The notes under the pieces: generated by a model
Told to the model about the DNA's origin: nothing
Databases searched by the model: none
Seen by the model: the letters and a program-made list of their open reading frames with translations, nothing else
In this document: piece by piece, positions 1 to 6,942 of the stretch
Position numbering within the stretch: the stretch's first letter is position 1
How the letters are laid out: each line of letters starts with the position of its first letter
Translations under genes and position numbers: made by a program
Source of the DNA: JABFRJ01 sp964389095
Lineage (GTDB): Bacteria; Pseudomonadota; Alphaproteobacteria; Rhizobiales; Hyphomicrobiaceae
Direction of reading: 5' to 3'
Assembly: GCA_964389095.1 (NCBI GenBank)
Contig: CAYMEB010000147.1
Location: 1-11,835, forward strand
DNA: 11,835 nucleotides

Positions 1-1044
1 GGTTTCCAGGACGTCTTGATCGATCTGGGCGCGCGGCTCGGCTTGCGGGGCTTCGTGACCGCCGACGGATCACCCAAGTTCCCTGGCGGTTACCCCGACT
101 ACATCGTCAATCACGAGCGCTCCCCCGGTGTCGGTCCGCTCGCGGGCTGGCGCGGCAAGGAGGGTGAAAAATTCGGCGTGGGTGAAGTGAACGCGCGGCA
201 GCTCGAGCGCTACATCGAGAACGGCTCCTTCCACGTCCATCACCTCGCGCCCGGCCATCGCTACTTCAAGCACGCCAACAAGGGCTATCTCGAGTTCGCG
301 AAGGCGGCCGGCTTCATCGGCTCCACCGACCCCATCGTGTTCCAGCTCTACAGCGAGCCGCTGCAGAAGTTCCGCCTCGCAGCGCGTGGTCACGGCGCCG
401 TGCAGCCGCCGCAGAGGCATCGCAAGCGTATCGAGCGCTTCTTCGACCCCTTGCCCTTCTGGTACCCGCCGTTCGAGGGCACGATGATCGACGAGCGCGC
501 GTTCCCCATGCACGCAGTGACCCAGCGGCCGATGGCGATGTACCATTCCTGGGGCTCTCAGAATGCGTGGCTGCGTCAGATCCACGGGGCGAACCGCCTC
601 TTCATGGCCCGCTCACGTGCCGACGAACTCGGTATCGCCGACGACGATTGGGTCTGGATCTCCTCGCAGATCGGTCGCGTTCGGGCGCAGGTGCGCCTGA
701 TGGAAGGCGTCAATCCCGATACGGTCTGGACGTGGAATGCGATCGGCAAGCGCAGCGGCGCGTGGGCCCTCGACGAGGACGCGCCCGAGGCCAAGCGCGG
801 CTTCCTGCTCAACCACCTGATCTCCGAGCTGTTGCCGCCGCGCGACGGCGGCTACCGCTACTCGAACTCCGATCCGGTCACGGGACAGGCCGCCTGGTAC
901 GACCTGCGCGTCAGGATCGAGAAGGCCTCGGCCTCGGACGCCGCCGAGACCTGGCCGTTGTATGAACCGATCGGCCGGCCGCACCAGCACGAGACCGTCG
1001 ACGTCTCGAACTTCGGCCGCACCTTCAACAAGGAGCGGGCATGA
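1..1044 (+). CDS. soeA: Molybdopterin oxidoreductase catalytic subunit, SoeA-like (5' end outside window)
   Basis: This is the C-terminal 347 residues of a DMSO-reductase-family molybdoenzyme; the frame is open to the first base, so the gene starts outside the window. The iron-sulfur and catalytic core are missing from view. The visible part ends in the molybdopterin-dinucleotide-binding fold, with the stretches HSWGSQNAWLRQIHGAN, TVWTWNAIGKRSGAWALD and NSDPVTGQAAWYDLRVRIE, which I recognise as typical of SoeA-type subunits. In that family the protein is the cytoplasmic catalytic subunit of sulfite:quinone oxidoreductase, oxidising sulfite to sulfate. Its stop overlaps the next start (ATGA), so the two are translationally coupled, and an AGGAG at 1031-1035 lies inside this gene just before that start. 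Assignment to the molybdoenzyme family is firm. The sulfite substrate is inferred from subunit type; polysulfide or thiosulfate reductase relatives are the main alternatives. Confidence 0.88.
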   Translation, partial: GFQDVLIDLGARLGLRGFVTADGSPKFPGGYPDYIVNHERSPGVGPLAGWRGKEGEKFGVGEVNARQLERYIENGSFHVHHLAPGHRYFKHANKGYLEFAKAAGFIGSTDPIVFQLYSEPLQKFRLAARGHGAVQPPQRHRKRIERFFDPLPFWYPPFEGTMIDERAFPMHAVTQRPMAMYHSWGSQNAWLRQIHGANRLFMARSRADELGIADDDWVWISSQIGRVRAQVRLMEGVNPDTVWTWNAIGKRSGAWALDEDAPEAKRGFLLNHLISELLPPRDGGYRYSNSDPVTGQAAWYDLRVRIEKASASDAAETWPLYEPIGRPHQHETVDVSNFGRTFNKERA

Positions 1045-1790
1045 CCACCCTCCCTGAAAAAACCGACAAGAAGCTCGGTCTCGTCATCGATCTCGACACC
1101 TGTGTGGGATGTCAGGCCTGCGCGACGAGCTGCAAGGAATGGAACACCGGCGGCTACTCTGCGCCGCTGAGCGACATGGAGCCCTACGGCGCCGATCCGC
1201 ATGGCGCCTGGCTCAATCGTATCCACGCCTACGACGTCGGCGAGGGCGCCACGTCGCGCACGGTGCACTTTCCCCGCTCGTGCCTCCATTGCGAGACGCC
1301 GGCCTGCGTCACCGTCTGTCCCACGGGCGCGAGCTACAAGCGGGCGTCCGATGGTATCGTTCTGGTCGATCCCGATACCTGCATCGGGTGCAAGCTGTGC
1401 TCGTGGGCATGCCCCTACGGCGCGCGCGAGTACGACTACGCCGACGGCGTGATGAAGAAGTGCACGCTCTGTGTGGACCGGATCTACAATGACCACCTGC
1501 CACCGCAGGATCGCGTGCCGGCCTGCGTGCGCGCCTGCCCCACGGGTGCGCGGCACTTCGGCGACTTGGGCGATCCGGCCAGCGCCGTCTCGCAACTCGT
1601 GGAACAGCGCGGCGGCTACGAGCTGCTGCCGCAGATGGGCTACAAGCCGGTCAACCGGTACCTGCCTCCCCGGCCGCGAAGGGATGCGACCACGGCCACT
1701 CCATTGCCGGCCGGCGCAGATGCGCCGATCTCGACCGGATCTGCACTCGAGCGGCTGTTCGCATTCGCCGACAAGATGCTTTCGCGTTGA
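1041..1790 (+). CDS. soeB: 4Fe-4S ferredoxin electron-transfer subunit, SoeB-like
   Basis: This 249-residue protein is the iron-sulfur wire between the molybdenum subunit and the membrane anchor. All sixteen cluster cysteines are present: 21/24/27/31 (CVGCQACATSC), 81/84/89/93 (CLHCETPACVTVC), 114/117/120/124 (CIGCKLCSWAC) and 141/144/162/166. This is the four-cluster arrangement of DmsB, PhsB and SoeB subunits. No signal peptide or membrane segment is seen, which fits a cytoplasmic enzyme. Translation starts at the ATG overlapping the upstream stop, preceded by AGGAG at 1031-1035. The roughly 45 residues after RYLPPRPRR are low-complexity and lack recognisable motifs. The family role is certain; the exact substrate of the complex is inferred. 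Confidence 0.92.
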   Translation: MTTLPEKTDKKLGLVIDLDTCVGCQACATSCKEWNTGGYSAPLSDMEPYGADPHGAWLNRIHAYDVGEGATSRTVHFPRSCLHCETPACVTVCPTGASYKRASDGIVLVDPDTCIGCKLCSWACPYGAREYDYADGVMKKCTLCVDRIYNDHLPPQDRVPACVRACPTGARHFGDLGDPASAVSQLVEQRGGYELLPQMGYKPVNRYLPPRPRRDATTATPLPAGADAPISTGSALERLFAFADKMLSR

Positions 1791-1799
1791 GGGCCGACC

Positions 1800-2750
1800 A
1801 TGCATCCCGCCTATTCGGTCATCGTTTTCACGACCCTCTCTGGCGCCGGCTACGGACTGCTCGCCTGGCTGGCTCTCGGCGCCGCCTTTGGACCCCTCGC
1901 CCAGGATGGCTTGCTCGGACTCGTCGGCCTTGCGATCGCGTTCGTCCTGATCGCCATCGGCCTGCTCTCATCGACCGCACACCTGGGTAGACCCGAGCGG
2001 GCCTGGCGCGCCTTCTCGCAATGGCGCTCGTCCTGGTTGTCGCGGGAAGCCGTCCTGGCAGTGACCACGTTCGTGCCCTCCGGTCTGCTGGCGCTGCTGT
2101 GGGTATTCATGGGCGGCGGGACGGGTTGGGCGCGTACACCACTCGCCGTGCTCACCCTCGCCGGAGCTCTGTCGACCGTCTGGTGCACGGGCATGATCTA
2201 CCAGTCGCTGCCGACGATCCGCGCGTGGCATCGGCCGCTCGTCTCGCCGATCTACGTGGTTCTGGGCATGGCCAGCGGCGGGGTGCTGCTGCAGACGCTG
2301 CTGACGGTGCTGGGCTACGAGAGCGAGACTGTCCTGTGGGGGACCGTGGTCGCTCTCGCCGCGGGAGCGGTCATGAAAGTCCTGTACTGGCGCTCGATCG
2401 ACGCCGACGGCAAGACCTGGACCGCCGGCGATGCCACAGGCTTGGTGCGCTTCGGCAAGGTGCGCGTGCTCGAGCAGCCCCACACGCAAGAGAACTTCGT
2501 GATGCGCGAGATGGGCTACGCCGTCGGGCGGCGTCATTCCGAGCGGTTGCGGAAGATTGGTCTCCTGCTCGGGTTCGCGGTGCCCTCCATCGCGCTCCTT
2601 TTGGCGGCCGGCGCGCCGATGGTGCTGGCGATATTCTGCGCGGTGATTGCCGTGGCCGCCTGCCTGGTCGGCATGTTCGTCGAGCGCTGGCTCTTCTTCG
2701 CGGAGGCCCAGCACGTCGTGACGGTCTTCTACGGAGCCGAGGCCGCCTGA
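1800..2750 (+). CDS. soeC: Membrane anchor subunit of DmsC family, SoeC-like
   Basis: This 316-residue integral membrane protein anchors the molybdoenzyme and passes electrons to the quinone pool. About eight hydrophobic helices are visible, near residues 7-30, 37-58, 83-104, 113-133, 147-168, 176-192, 253-272 and 276-297. The cytoplasmic loop after helix 2 carries HLGRPERAWRAFSQWRSSWL, a signature I associate with the DmsC/SoeC anchors rather than the NrfD/PsrC type. A long hydrophilic loop lies at about 195-250. The gene follows soeB after 9 bases and completes an A-B-C operon. Anchors of this type typically lack haem. The identity as a DmsC-family anchor is strong; SoeC specifically rests on the context. 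Confidence 0.88.
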   Translation: MHPAYSVIVFTTLSGAGYGLLAWLALGAAFGPLAQDGLLGLVGLAIAFVLIAIGLLSSTAHLGRPERAWRAFSQWRSSWLSREAVLAVTTFVPSGLLALLWVFMGGGTGWARTPLAVLTLAGALSTVWCTGMIYQSLPTIRAWHRPLVSPIYVVLGMASGGVLLQTLLTVLGYESETVLWGTVVALAAGAVMKVLYWRSIDADGKTWTAGDATGLVRFGKVRVLEQPHTQENFVMREMGYAVGRRHSERLRKIGLLLGFAVPSIALLLAAGAPMVLAIFCAVIAVAACLVGMFVERWLFFAEAQHVVTVFYGAEAA

Positions 2751-2799
2751 GCGCCGCCCGGCTTCGGATCGCAATGCCGTGAGAAGTTCCTTGCGAGAT

Positions 2800-2829
2800 C
2801 GGCCCCGGCGCGTCAGCGGGCCCGGGCCG
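2800..2829. terminator. GC-rich hairpin between convergent genes, possible bidirectional terminator
   Basis: Left arm CGGCCCCGG (2800-2808) pairs with right arm CCGGGCCG (2822-2829) with one bulged C. It lies between the end of the anchor gene (2750) and the end of the oppositely oriented glycosyltransferase locus (2832). There is no T-tract on either side, so intrinsic termination is uncertain. The 81-base gap holds nothing else I can identify. Confidence 0.4.
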
Positions 2830-2831
2830 CT

Positions 2832-2986
2832 TCATTGCCGTCGCTGCCGGCTGCGGCCATGTCCTTTCGCGGCCGGGGTCAAGCCATGGCGCGTCTTCTG
2901 CCAGTGGAAGGGCCGCTTCAGCAACTCGTAAAGAGCCCGATAGGCCGCCAGAGAGATTGCGAGCCAATACGCCGGCACCAGCAGGC
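2832..2986 (-). pseudogene. Out-of-frame C-terminal tail of the glycosyltransferase
   Basis: Reading the minus strand one frame over from 2984 gives 50 residues, beginning LLVPAYWLAISLAAYRALY and containing RPFHWQKTRHGL, then a stop at 2832-2834. This is the usual C-terminal end of this GT2 group: a last membrane segment followed by a P-F-x-W-x-K-T-x-H-G-L motif. The upstream frame reaches Ala567 at 2984-2986. Adding a single C to the GCC codon there (a G to the plus-strand GG at 2984-2985) joins the two parts into one 617-residue protein reading ...GADALLVPAYW. The break is therefore either a sequencing or assembly error or a recent one-base deletion. No slippery heptamer suggesting programmed frameshifting is obvious. 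Confidence 0.8.
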
Positions 2987-4684
2987 ATCTGCTCCCAGCC
3001 GATGCCGCCGATGTCCAGCCGCAGCCGTGATCGCAACCGCACCCAGATAGCCCAGAAGCAGGTTCGCGGCCGCGACCCACCACAGCCAATCGAGCCCGTT
3101 GCCGTTGCGTGGCAGCAGCAGCCCCGGCACGGCCGCGTCGGCGATCAGCAGCGCATGGCACCACGGGTGGAGCAGGGCCGACGCGATCAGTCCTCCGAAA
3201 TGGAGCTGGAACCCGATCCATTGCCACGCGCCGAGTTCGCGCAGCGTCCGCCACGGACGGCGCATGTGAACCATGTACGTCCGCATCCAGCCCTTGAGCC
3301 AGCGTGTGCGCTGCCCGAGCCATTGGCGCGGTTCCACCGGTGCTTCTTCCCAGGTGGTGGATTCGAGGATTGCGGTCGCATATCCGAGCCGGGCGAGGCG
3401 AATGCCGACGTCGGCGTCCTCGGTGACATTGAATGGGTCCCAGCTGCCGCAGGCGATGAGCGCCGCGCGCGGAAAGTGATTGGACGTGCCGCCCAGGGGA
3501 ACGGGCCAGCCCAGTCGCGACAGCGTCGGTAGCAGCGTGTCGAAAAGCGCCGAGTATTCGATGGCGAATTGGCGCGCGACCAGGCTCTGACGGGCATTGT
3601 AGATGTTGAGCCGGGCCTGCACGCAGGCGAGCTTGCGGCCCTGCATCGCGAACAGCGCCTGGGCTCGCCGCAACTGATCGGCTTCCGGCCGGTCCTTGGC
3701 GTCGAACACGACGACGTAGTCTGCAGTCACCGTCGCGAGCGCATAGCAGAGCGCCCGCGGTTTCGTACGCGGCGACCCTTCCGGCACCACGAGCAGCCGC
3801 ATATGGGGTGGCATGGCGATGGCGTCGAGCGCGGCCTGCGTCGCGGCATCGTCCGCCTCCACGATCAACACGATGTCGAGTTTCGAGAGCGGGTAGTCGA
3901 GGGCGCTGAGCACGGCGATCAGGTCGGCGGCCACCTCCGGCTCGTCGTAGAGCGGCACGAGGACGGCGTACGTCGCAAGGAGCCGGTCGGGAATTTGCGG
4001 CGCTTCCGGTCCGCGGCGGGTCGGCGCCACGGCCGCTAGACGCACGAGTGCGACTGCGGCGAACGCCAGACCCGTCAACGCGGCAACTGCCGCGACGACG
4101 AGACCGGGCTCCCACAGAAGGCACGCCCTGGCGAGCCCCGCAGCCGCCGCAGCGAACGCTCGCTGGCCGCGGCTGGCGCCGTGGGAGGCCGAGAGGTCCG
4201 GCCTCAGATACGAAAGCGCGTGGGTCGCGCTGTCGAGCCGGAGCCTGCGGGCCTGCGGCGTCAATGCCGCCTCGAGTTCCGAGGGAGTTGCGACCACCAC
4301 CGGCACTCCGCCGGCTGCGCCGTGCGCGCAAGCAGCCGAGAGAAACGCGAGGTTGCTGGCGTGTGAGTTCAGGGCCAGAACAGGACGGCCGTGCACGGTC
4401 GCGCTGCGAGCGTCCCCGTCGGGTTCGAAAACTTCGATTCCCGGGGGCGGGCGCGTCAGCCCCAGGTGCGCCGCCACGGCGTCGGCCCAGGCCGCCGCGG
4501 TGAGGTGTCCGCAGGCGATCGCGACGAGGTGGTGAGGTGAGCCCCAGGTTGCGGCGGTCCTGTAGGTTTCCGCCGCCTTGGCTGGCGTCAGCAGCCGATC
4601 GAGGAGGGCCGAAAGCCCGTCCGACTCGCGATGCACGGCCTGCGGGGTTAGACTGGCCCTCGGATTCGGCGCCGAAATCGCCAC
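2918..4684 (-). CDS. Family 2 glycosyltransferase, processive (BcsA-like) type, C-terminus frameshifted
   Basis: As read, 588 residues starting at GTG 4684. The GT2 catalytic domain spans about 235-470, with the nucleotide-binding acidic pair at 278-279 (VEADDA), the DxD-like FDAKD (327-331), the catalytic TED (421-423) and the acceptor-site QRTRW (458-462). That set characterises membrane-embedded synthases of beta-glucan or related polysaccharides using UDP-sugars. A hydrophobic segment (about 194-217) precedes the domain, and further helices follow at about 488-520 and 531-555. Residues 30-80 (LLTPAKAAETYRTA..., then ACGHLTAAAWADAVAAHLGL) resemble the GspE/MshE N-terminal fold that some of these enzymes carry. 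After Ala567 the frame is lost: the last 21 residues are nonsense, while the family's expected tail sits in the next frame. The gene has no partners on its strand and is divergent from the binding-protein gene. The start is uncertain, as no good ribosome site is seen. The product polymer is unknown. Confidence 0.85.
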   Translation of the reverse strand: MAISAPNPRASLTPQAVHRESDGLSALLDRLLTPAKAAETYRTAATWGSPHHLVAIACGHLTAAAWADAVAAHLGLTRPPPGIEVFEPDGDARSATVHGRPVLALNSHASNLAFLSAACAHGAAGGVPVVVATPSELEAALTPQARRLRLDSATHALSYLRPDLSASHGASRGQRAFAAAAAGLARACLLWEPGLVVAAVAALTGLAFAAVALVRLAAVAPTRRGPEAPQIPDRLLATYAVLVPLYDEPEVAADLIAVLSALDYPLSKLDIVLIVEADDAATQAALDAIAMPPHMRLLVVPEGSPRTKPRALCYALATVTADYVVVFDAKDRPEADQLRRAQALFAMQGRKLACVQARLNIYNARQSLVARQFAIEYSALFDTLLPTLSRLGWPVPLGGTSNHFPRAALIACGSWDPFNVTEDADVGIRLARLGYATAILESTTWEEAPVEPRQWLGQRTRWLKGWMRTYMVHMRRPWRTLRELGAWQWIGFQLHFGGLIASALLHPWCHALLIADAAVPGLLLPRNGNGLDWLWWVAAANLLLGYLGAVAITAAAGHRRHRLGADACWCRRIGSQSLWRPIGLFTSC

Positions 4685-4721
4685 ACTGACATCCCACGAA
4701 GACAGGCTGGATCCGACAGGC

Positions 4722-4749
4722 TTGTAATTCCCTCATCGGCTGATTGAAT
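4722..4749 (+). promoter_or_regulatory. Possible sigma-70-type promoter for the binding-protein/MFS genes
   Basis: TTGTAA (4722-4727) and TTGAAT (4744-4749) are separated by 16 bases, each matching 4 of 6 consensus positions. The surrounding stretch, about 4720-4780, is clearly more AT-rich than its neighbours and lies between divergent genes. A transcript starting about 7 bases downstream would begin after ATG 4752, which would favour the GTG at 4779 as the start of the binding protein. This is a visual match only. Confidence 0.3.
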
Positions 4750-4751
4750 AA

Positions 4752-5657
4752 ATGACAGCAATCATAGGTAGAAAAAAGGTGGCCTCCCGAAGTTTCGGCT
4801 TTCGGCTGGCCCCTGTCGTCGCGGCCCTCGTGGTGGCTGCCCTGTGGGGAGGCGAGCCCGCCCGGGCTCAGCAGCCGAGCCCAAGGAGCACGGCGGCCCT
4901 CCCCGGCAATTCCCCGGCGCCGCCGGCACCGGGCGCCGAGCCTCGCACCCAGCGGCGGGCAGCGATCAGGTTCCTGACGGACACTGATTATCCGCCGTTC
5001 AATTACTATCACGACGACGGGACGCTGGTCGGCTTCAACGTGGATATCGCGCGCGCCGTCTGCCAGGACCTGAACGCGGCGTGCGATGTTCAGGTGCGGG
5101 CGTGGGCGGATCTGTTGCCGGCGCTGAAAAAGGGCGAGGCGGACGCGGTCATCGCGTCCCACATGGTCACCCCGGCACTCGTCCACGAGTTCGACGTGAC
5201 CGACCGCTACTATCACACCCCCGGGCGCTTCGTCGGCGTGCGCGGCGTCACCCGGATCGAGGCTACGCCTGAAGGGCTCGAGAGCCGGCGCATAGGCGTT
5301 GCCCGCGGCACGACGCACGAAGCCTACCTGCGCGCCTTCTTCGCCTTCTCCTCGATCCAGACCTTCGACAACGTCGAACTCGCCCAGGACGCACTCAAGT
5401 CGGGCGCGGTCGATGTCCTGTTCGACGACGCGATCAGTCTCTCGTTCTGGCTCCAGGGCACCGCGTCTCGTGCCTGCTGCGAGTTCAAGGGCGAGCCGTT
5501 CTACGAGCCGCGCTTCTTCGGCGACGGTGTCGGCATCGCCATTCCCAAAGGTGACACGCAGCTGAAATCACAGATCAACGCCGCTTTGCGCCGAATTCGC
5601 GAAAGCGGGAAGTACGGAGAATTGGTCCTGCGCTATTTCCCGACACGCGCCTTCTGA
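4752..5657 (+). CDS. Periplasmic solute-binding protein, family 3 (polar amino acid/small acid type)
   Basis: This 301-residue exported protein should capture a small polar solute in the periplasm. A signal peptide has basic residues at 7-19, a hydrophobic core at about 20-33 and a likely cleavage after ARA (residue 39). A Pro/Ala-rich linker of about 30 residues follows. The SBP_bac_3 domain covers about 70-298, with DTDYPPFNYY, DGTLVGFNVDIARAVC, the lobe-2 sequence RRIGVARGTTHEAYL and GDGVGIAIPKGD. Cysteines 104, 111, 242 and 243 could form disulfides. The ATG at 4752 lacks a ribosome site; the GTG at 4779, with TAGGT upstream, gives a more standard signal peptide and may be the real start. 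No ABC permease or ATPase is nearby. Instead an MFS carrier follows after 8 bases, so the protein may feed or sense for another system. The ligand cannot be told from sequence. Confidence 0.87.
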   Translation: MTAIIGRKKVASRSFGFRLAPVVAALVVAALWGGEPARAQQPSPRSTAALPGNSPAPPAPGAEPRTQRRAAIRFLTDTDYPPFNYYHDDGTLVGFNVDIARAVCQDLNAACDVQVRAWADLLPALKKGEADAVIASHMVTPALVHEFDVTDRYYHTPGRFVGVRGVTRIEATPEGLESRRIGVARGTTHEAYLRAFFAFSSIQTFDNVELAQDALKSGAVDVLFDDAISLSFWLQGTASRACCEFKGEPFYEPRFFGDGVGIAIPKGDTQLKSQINAALRRIRESGKYGELVLRYFPTRAF

Positions 5658-5665
5658 GGCTTCCG

Positions 5666-6880
5666 GTGTTTTTTGGTTGGCGGGTCGTTGCGGCGGCGTT
5701 TCTGATTGCGGTGTTCGCCTGGGGACTGGGGTTCTACGGTCCCTCCGTCTATGTGCATGAGCTGGTGCGTACCCGCGGCTGGCCGGTGGCGACGGTTTCG
5801 GGCGCTGTGACGGTGCATTTCCTGTTCAGCGCGCTGCTGATCCTCTACCTCGCGGACGCGCACGAGCGGTTCGGACTGGCGGCCGTTACGCGGGCCGGCA
5901 TTGTCGCATTTGCGCTGGGGGTGCTCGGTTGGTCCCATGCCGCCGAGCCCTGGCAAGTCTACGTCGCGGCGCTCCTGACCGGGGCCGGGTGGGCTGCGAC
6001 CAGCGGCGCAGCCGTCAACGCATTCGTGGCGCCCTGGTTCGTCGCCGATCGCGCGCGGGCGCTCTCGCACGCCTACAACGGTGCGAGCATCGGCGGCGTC
6101 GTCTTCACGCCCGTATGGGTGCTGTTGATCGATCGTCTGGGGTTTGCCGGCGCGACGGTCCTGGTCAGCAGCCTGCTCGTTCTCGTCCTGTGGCCGCTGA
6201 TCGGTCGCGTGCTGGCGGCGACACCCCTGCAGCGCGGCGTCAATCCGGACGGTGCGGCGTTTGCCGTCGCCGCACCGAACGCCGATGTGGCGCCCTCCTC
6301 CCGCCGGGATCTGCTGGGCGATTGGCAATTCATGTCGCTCAGCGTCGCCTTTTCGATCGGCATCTTCGCCCAGATGGGGCTCATCACCCACATGGTTCTG
6401 CGCGTCGCCCCGGTGCTCGGCGATTTCGGCGGCGCCTTTGCTTTGTCGCTGGCGACTTGTGCCGCGATCGTGGGCCGAATGACGGCCGCACGCCTCGCGG
6501 GCGTGATGTCCCGTCGCTTCATCGCTGCCGCGAATTTTCTCGTCCAGGCCTGCGGTTCACTGCTGCTCGTCGTGGGCGCGTCCGCCCCTGCGCTGCTTGC
6601 AGGCTGCGTTCTTTTCGGGCTGGGCATCGGCAACCTGCTCTCCCTTCCCCCTCTCATTCTTCAGGCGGAGCGGCCGGCCGGCGACGTGGCGCGCGCCCTG
6701 GGCCTGCTCACCGCGATCAATCAGATGCTGTACGCGTTCGCACCGGGAGCGTTTGGGCTGATGCGCGATGCGACCGGATCATACGTGCTGCCGTTTTTCA
6801 TTGCGCTCGCCGCGCAACTCGCGTCCGCGGCCGTCGTGCTCTCGGCCTCGCTTCCGCCCGGCCGCGATCGGGGTTATTGA
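5666..6880 (+). CDS. Major facilitator superfamily transporter
   Basis: This 404-residue inner-membrane carrier has the two hydrophobic six-helix halves of the MFS, split by a hydrophilic loop at about 181-218. The first helix follows directly after MFFGWRVV. The loop between helices 2 and 3 has a degenerate motif A (LADAHERFG, 62-70), and the second half has GRMTAARLAG (270-279). The style resembles monocarboxylate or oxalate/formate-type carriers, but the substrate is not determinable. GTG at 5666 is chosen because GAGG (5656-5659) sits at suitable spacing and the N-terminus then fits the family. It begins 8 bases after the binding-protein stop, so the two are almost certainly co-transcribed. 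The pairing with a family 3 binding protein, and with a hydroxyacid dehydrogenase downstream, suggests uptake of a small organic acid. Confidence 0.88.
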   Translation: MFFGWRVVAAAFLIAVFAWGLGFYGPSVYVHELVRTRGWPVATVSGAVTVHFLFSALLILYLADAHERFGLAAVTRAGIVAFALGVLGWSHAAEPWQVYVAALLTGAGWAATSGAAVNAFVAPWFVADRARALSHAYNGASIGGVVFTPVWVLLIDRLGFAGATVLVSSLLVLVLWPLIGRVLAATPLQRGVNPDGAAFAVAAPNADVAPSSRRDLLGDWQFMSLSVAFSIGIFAQMGLITHMVLRVAPVLGDFGGAFALSLATCAAIVGRMTAARLAGVMSRRFIAAANFLVQACGSLLLVVGASAPALLAGCVLFGLGIGNLLSLPPLILQAERPAGDVARALGLLTAINQMLYAFAPGAFGLMRDATGSYVLPFFIALAAQLASAAVVLSASLPPGRDRGY

Positions 6881-6904
6881 GCGCGGTAACGGCGGGATGA
6901 TCGA

Positions 6905-6939
6905 GGTCTCGCCGCCGCTGAACCTGTCGACCGGAGACC
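6905..6939 (+). promoter_or_regulatory. Inverted repeat overlapping the ribosome site of the hydroxyacid dehydrogenase
   Basis: GGTCTC at 6905-6910 and GAGACC at 6934-6939 are perfect inverted copies separated by 23 bases, in the 62-base gap before ATG 6943. The right arm includes most of the GGAG ribosome site (6933-6936), so pairing in the mRNA could mask it. Six-base dyads are common by chance, so a regulatory role is only a possibility. Confidence 0.25.
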
Positions 6940-6942
6940 GCC

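Noticed and set aside
858..1805. 315-residue minus-strand open frame opposite the ferredoxin subunit
   Set aside because: The plus strand encodes all sixteen cluster cysteines of SoeB; the antisense frame has no motif.
4685..5318. Upstream part of an 828-residue minus-strand open frame running 2832-5318
   Set aside because: It is antisense to the well-supported binding protein and out of frame with the glycosyltransferase; composition is Arg/Gly/Pro-rich with no motif. Only its last 50 residues (from about 2984) are real, as the displaced glycosyltransferase tail.
4752..5657. Binding protein as a XoxJ/MoxJ-type methanol-oxidation accessory protein
   Set aside because: No quinoprotein dehydrogenase or cytochrome cL gene is nearby, and the N-terminal motif is that of ordinary polar-solute binding proteins.
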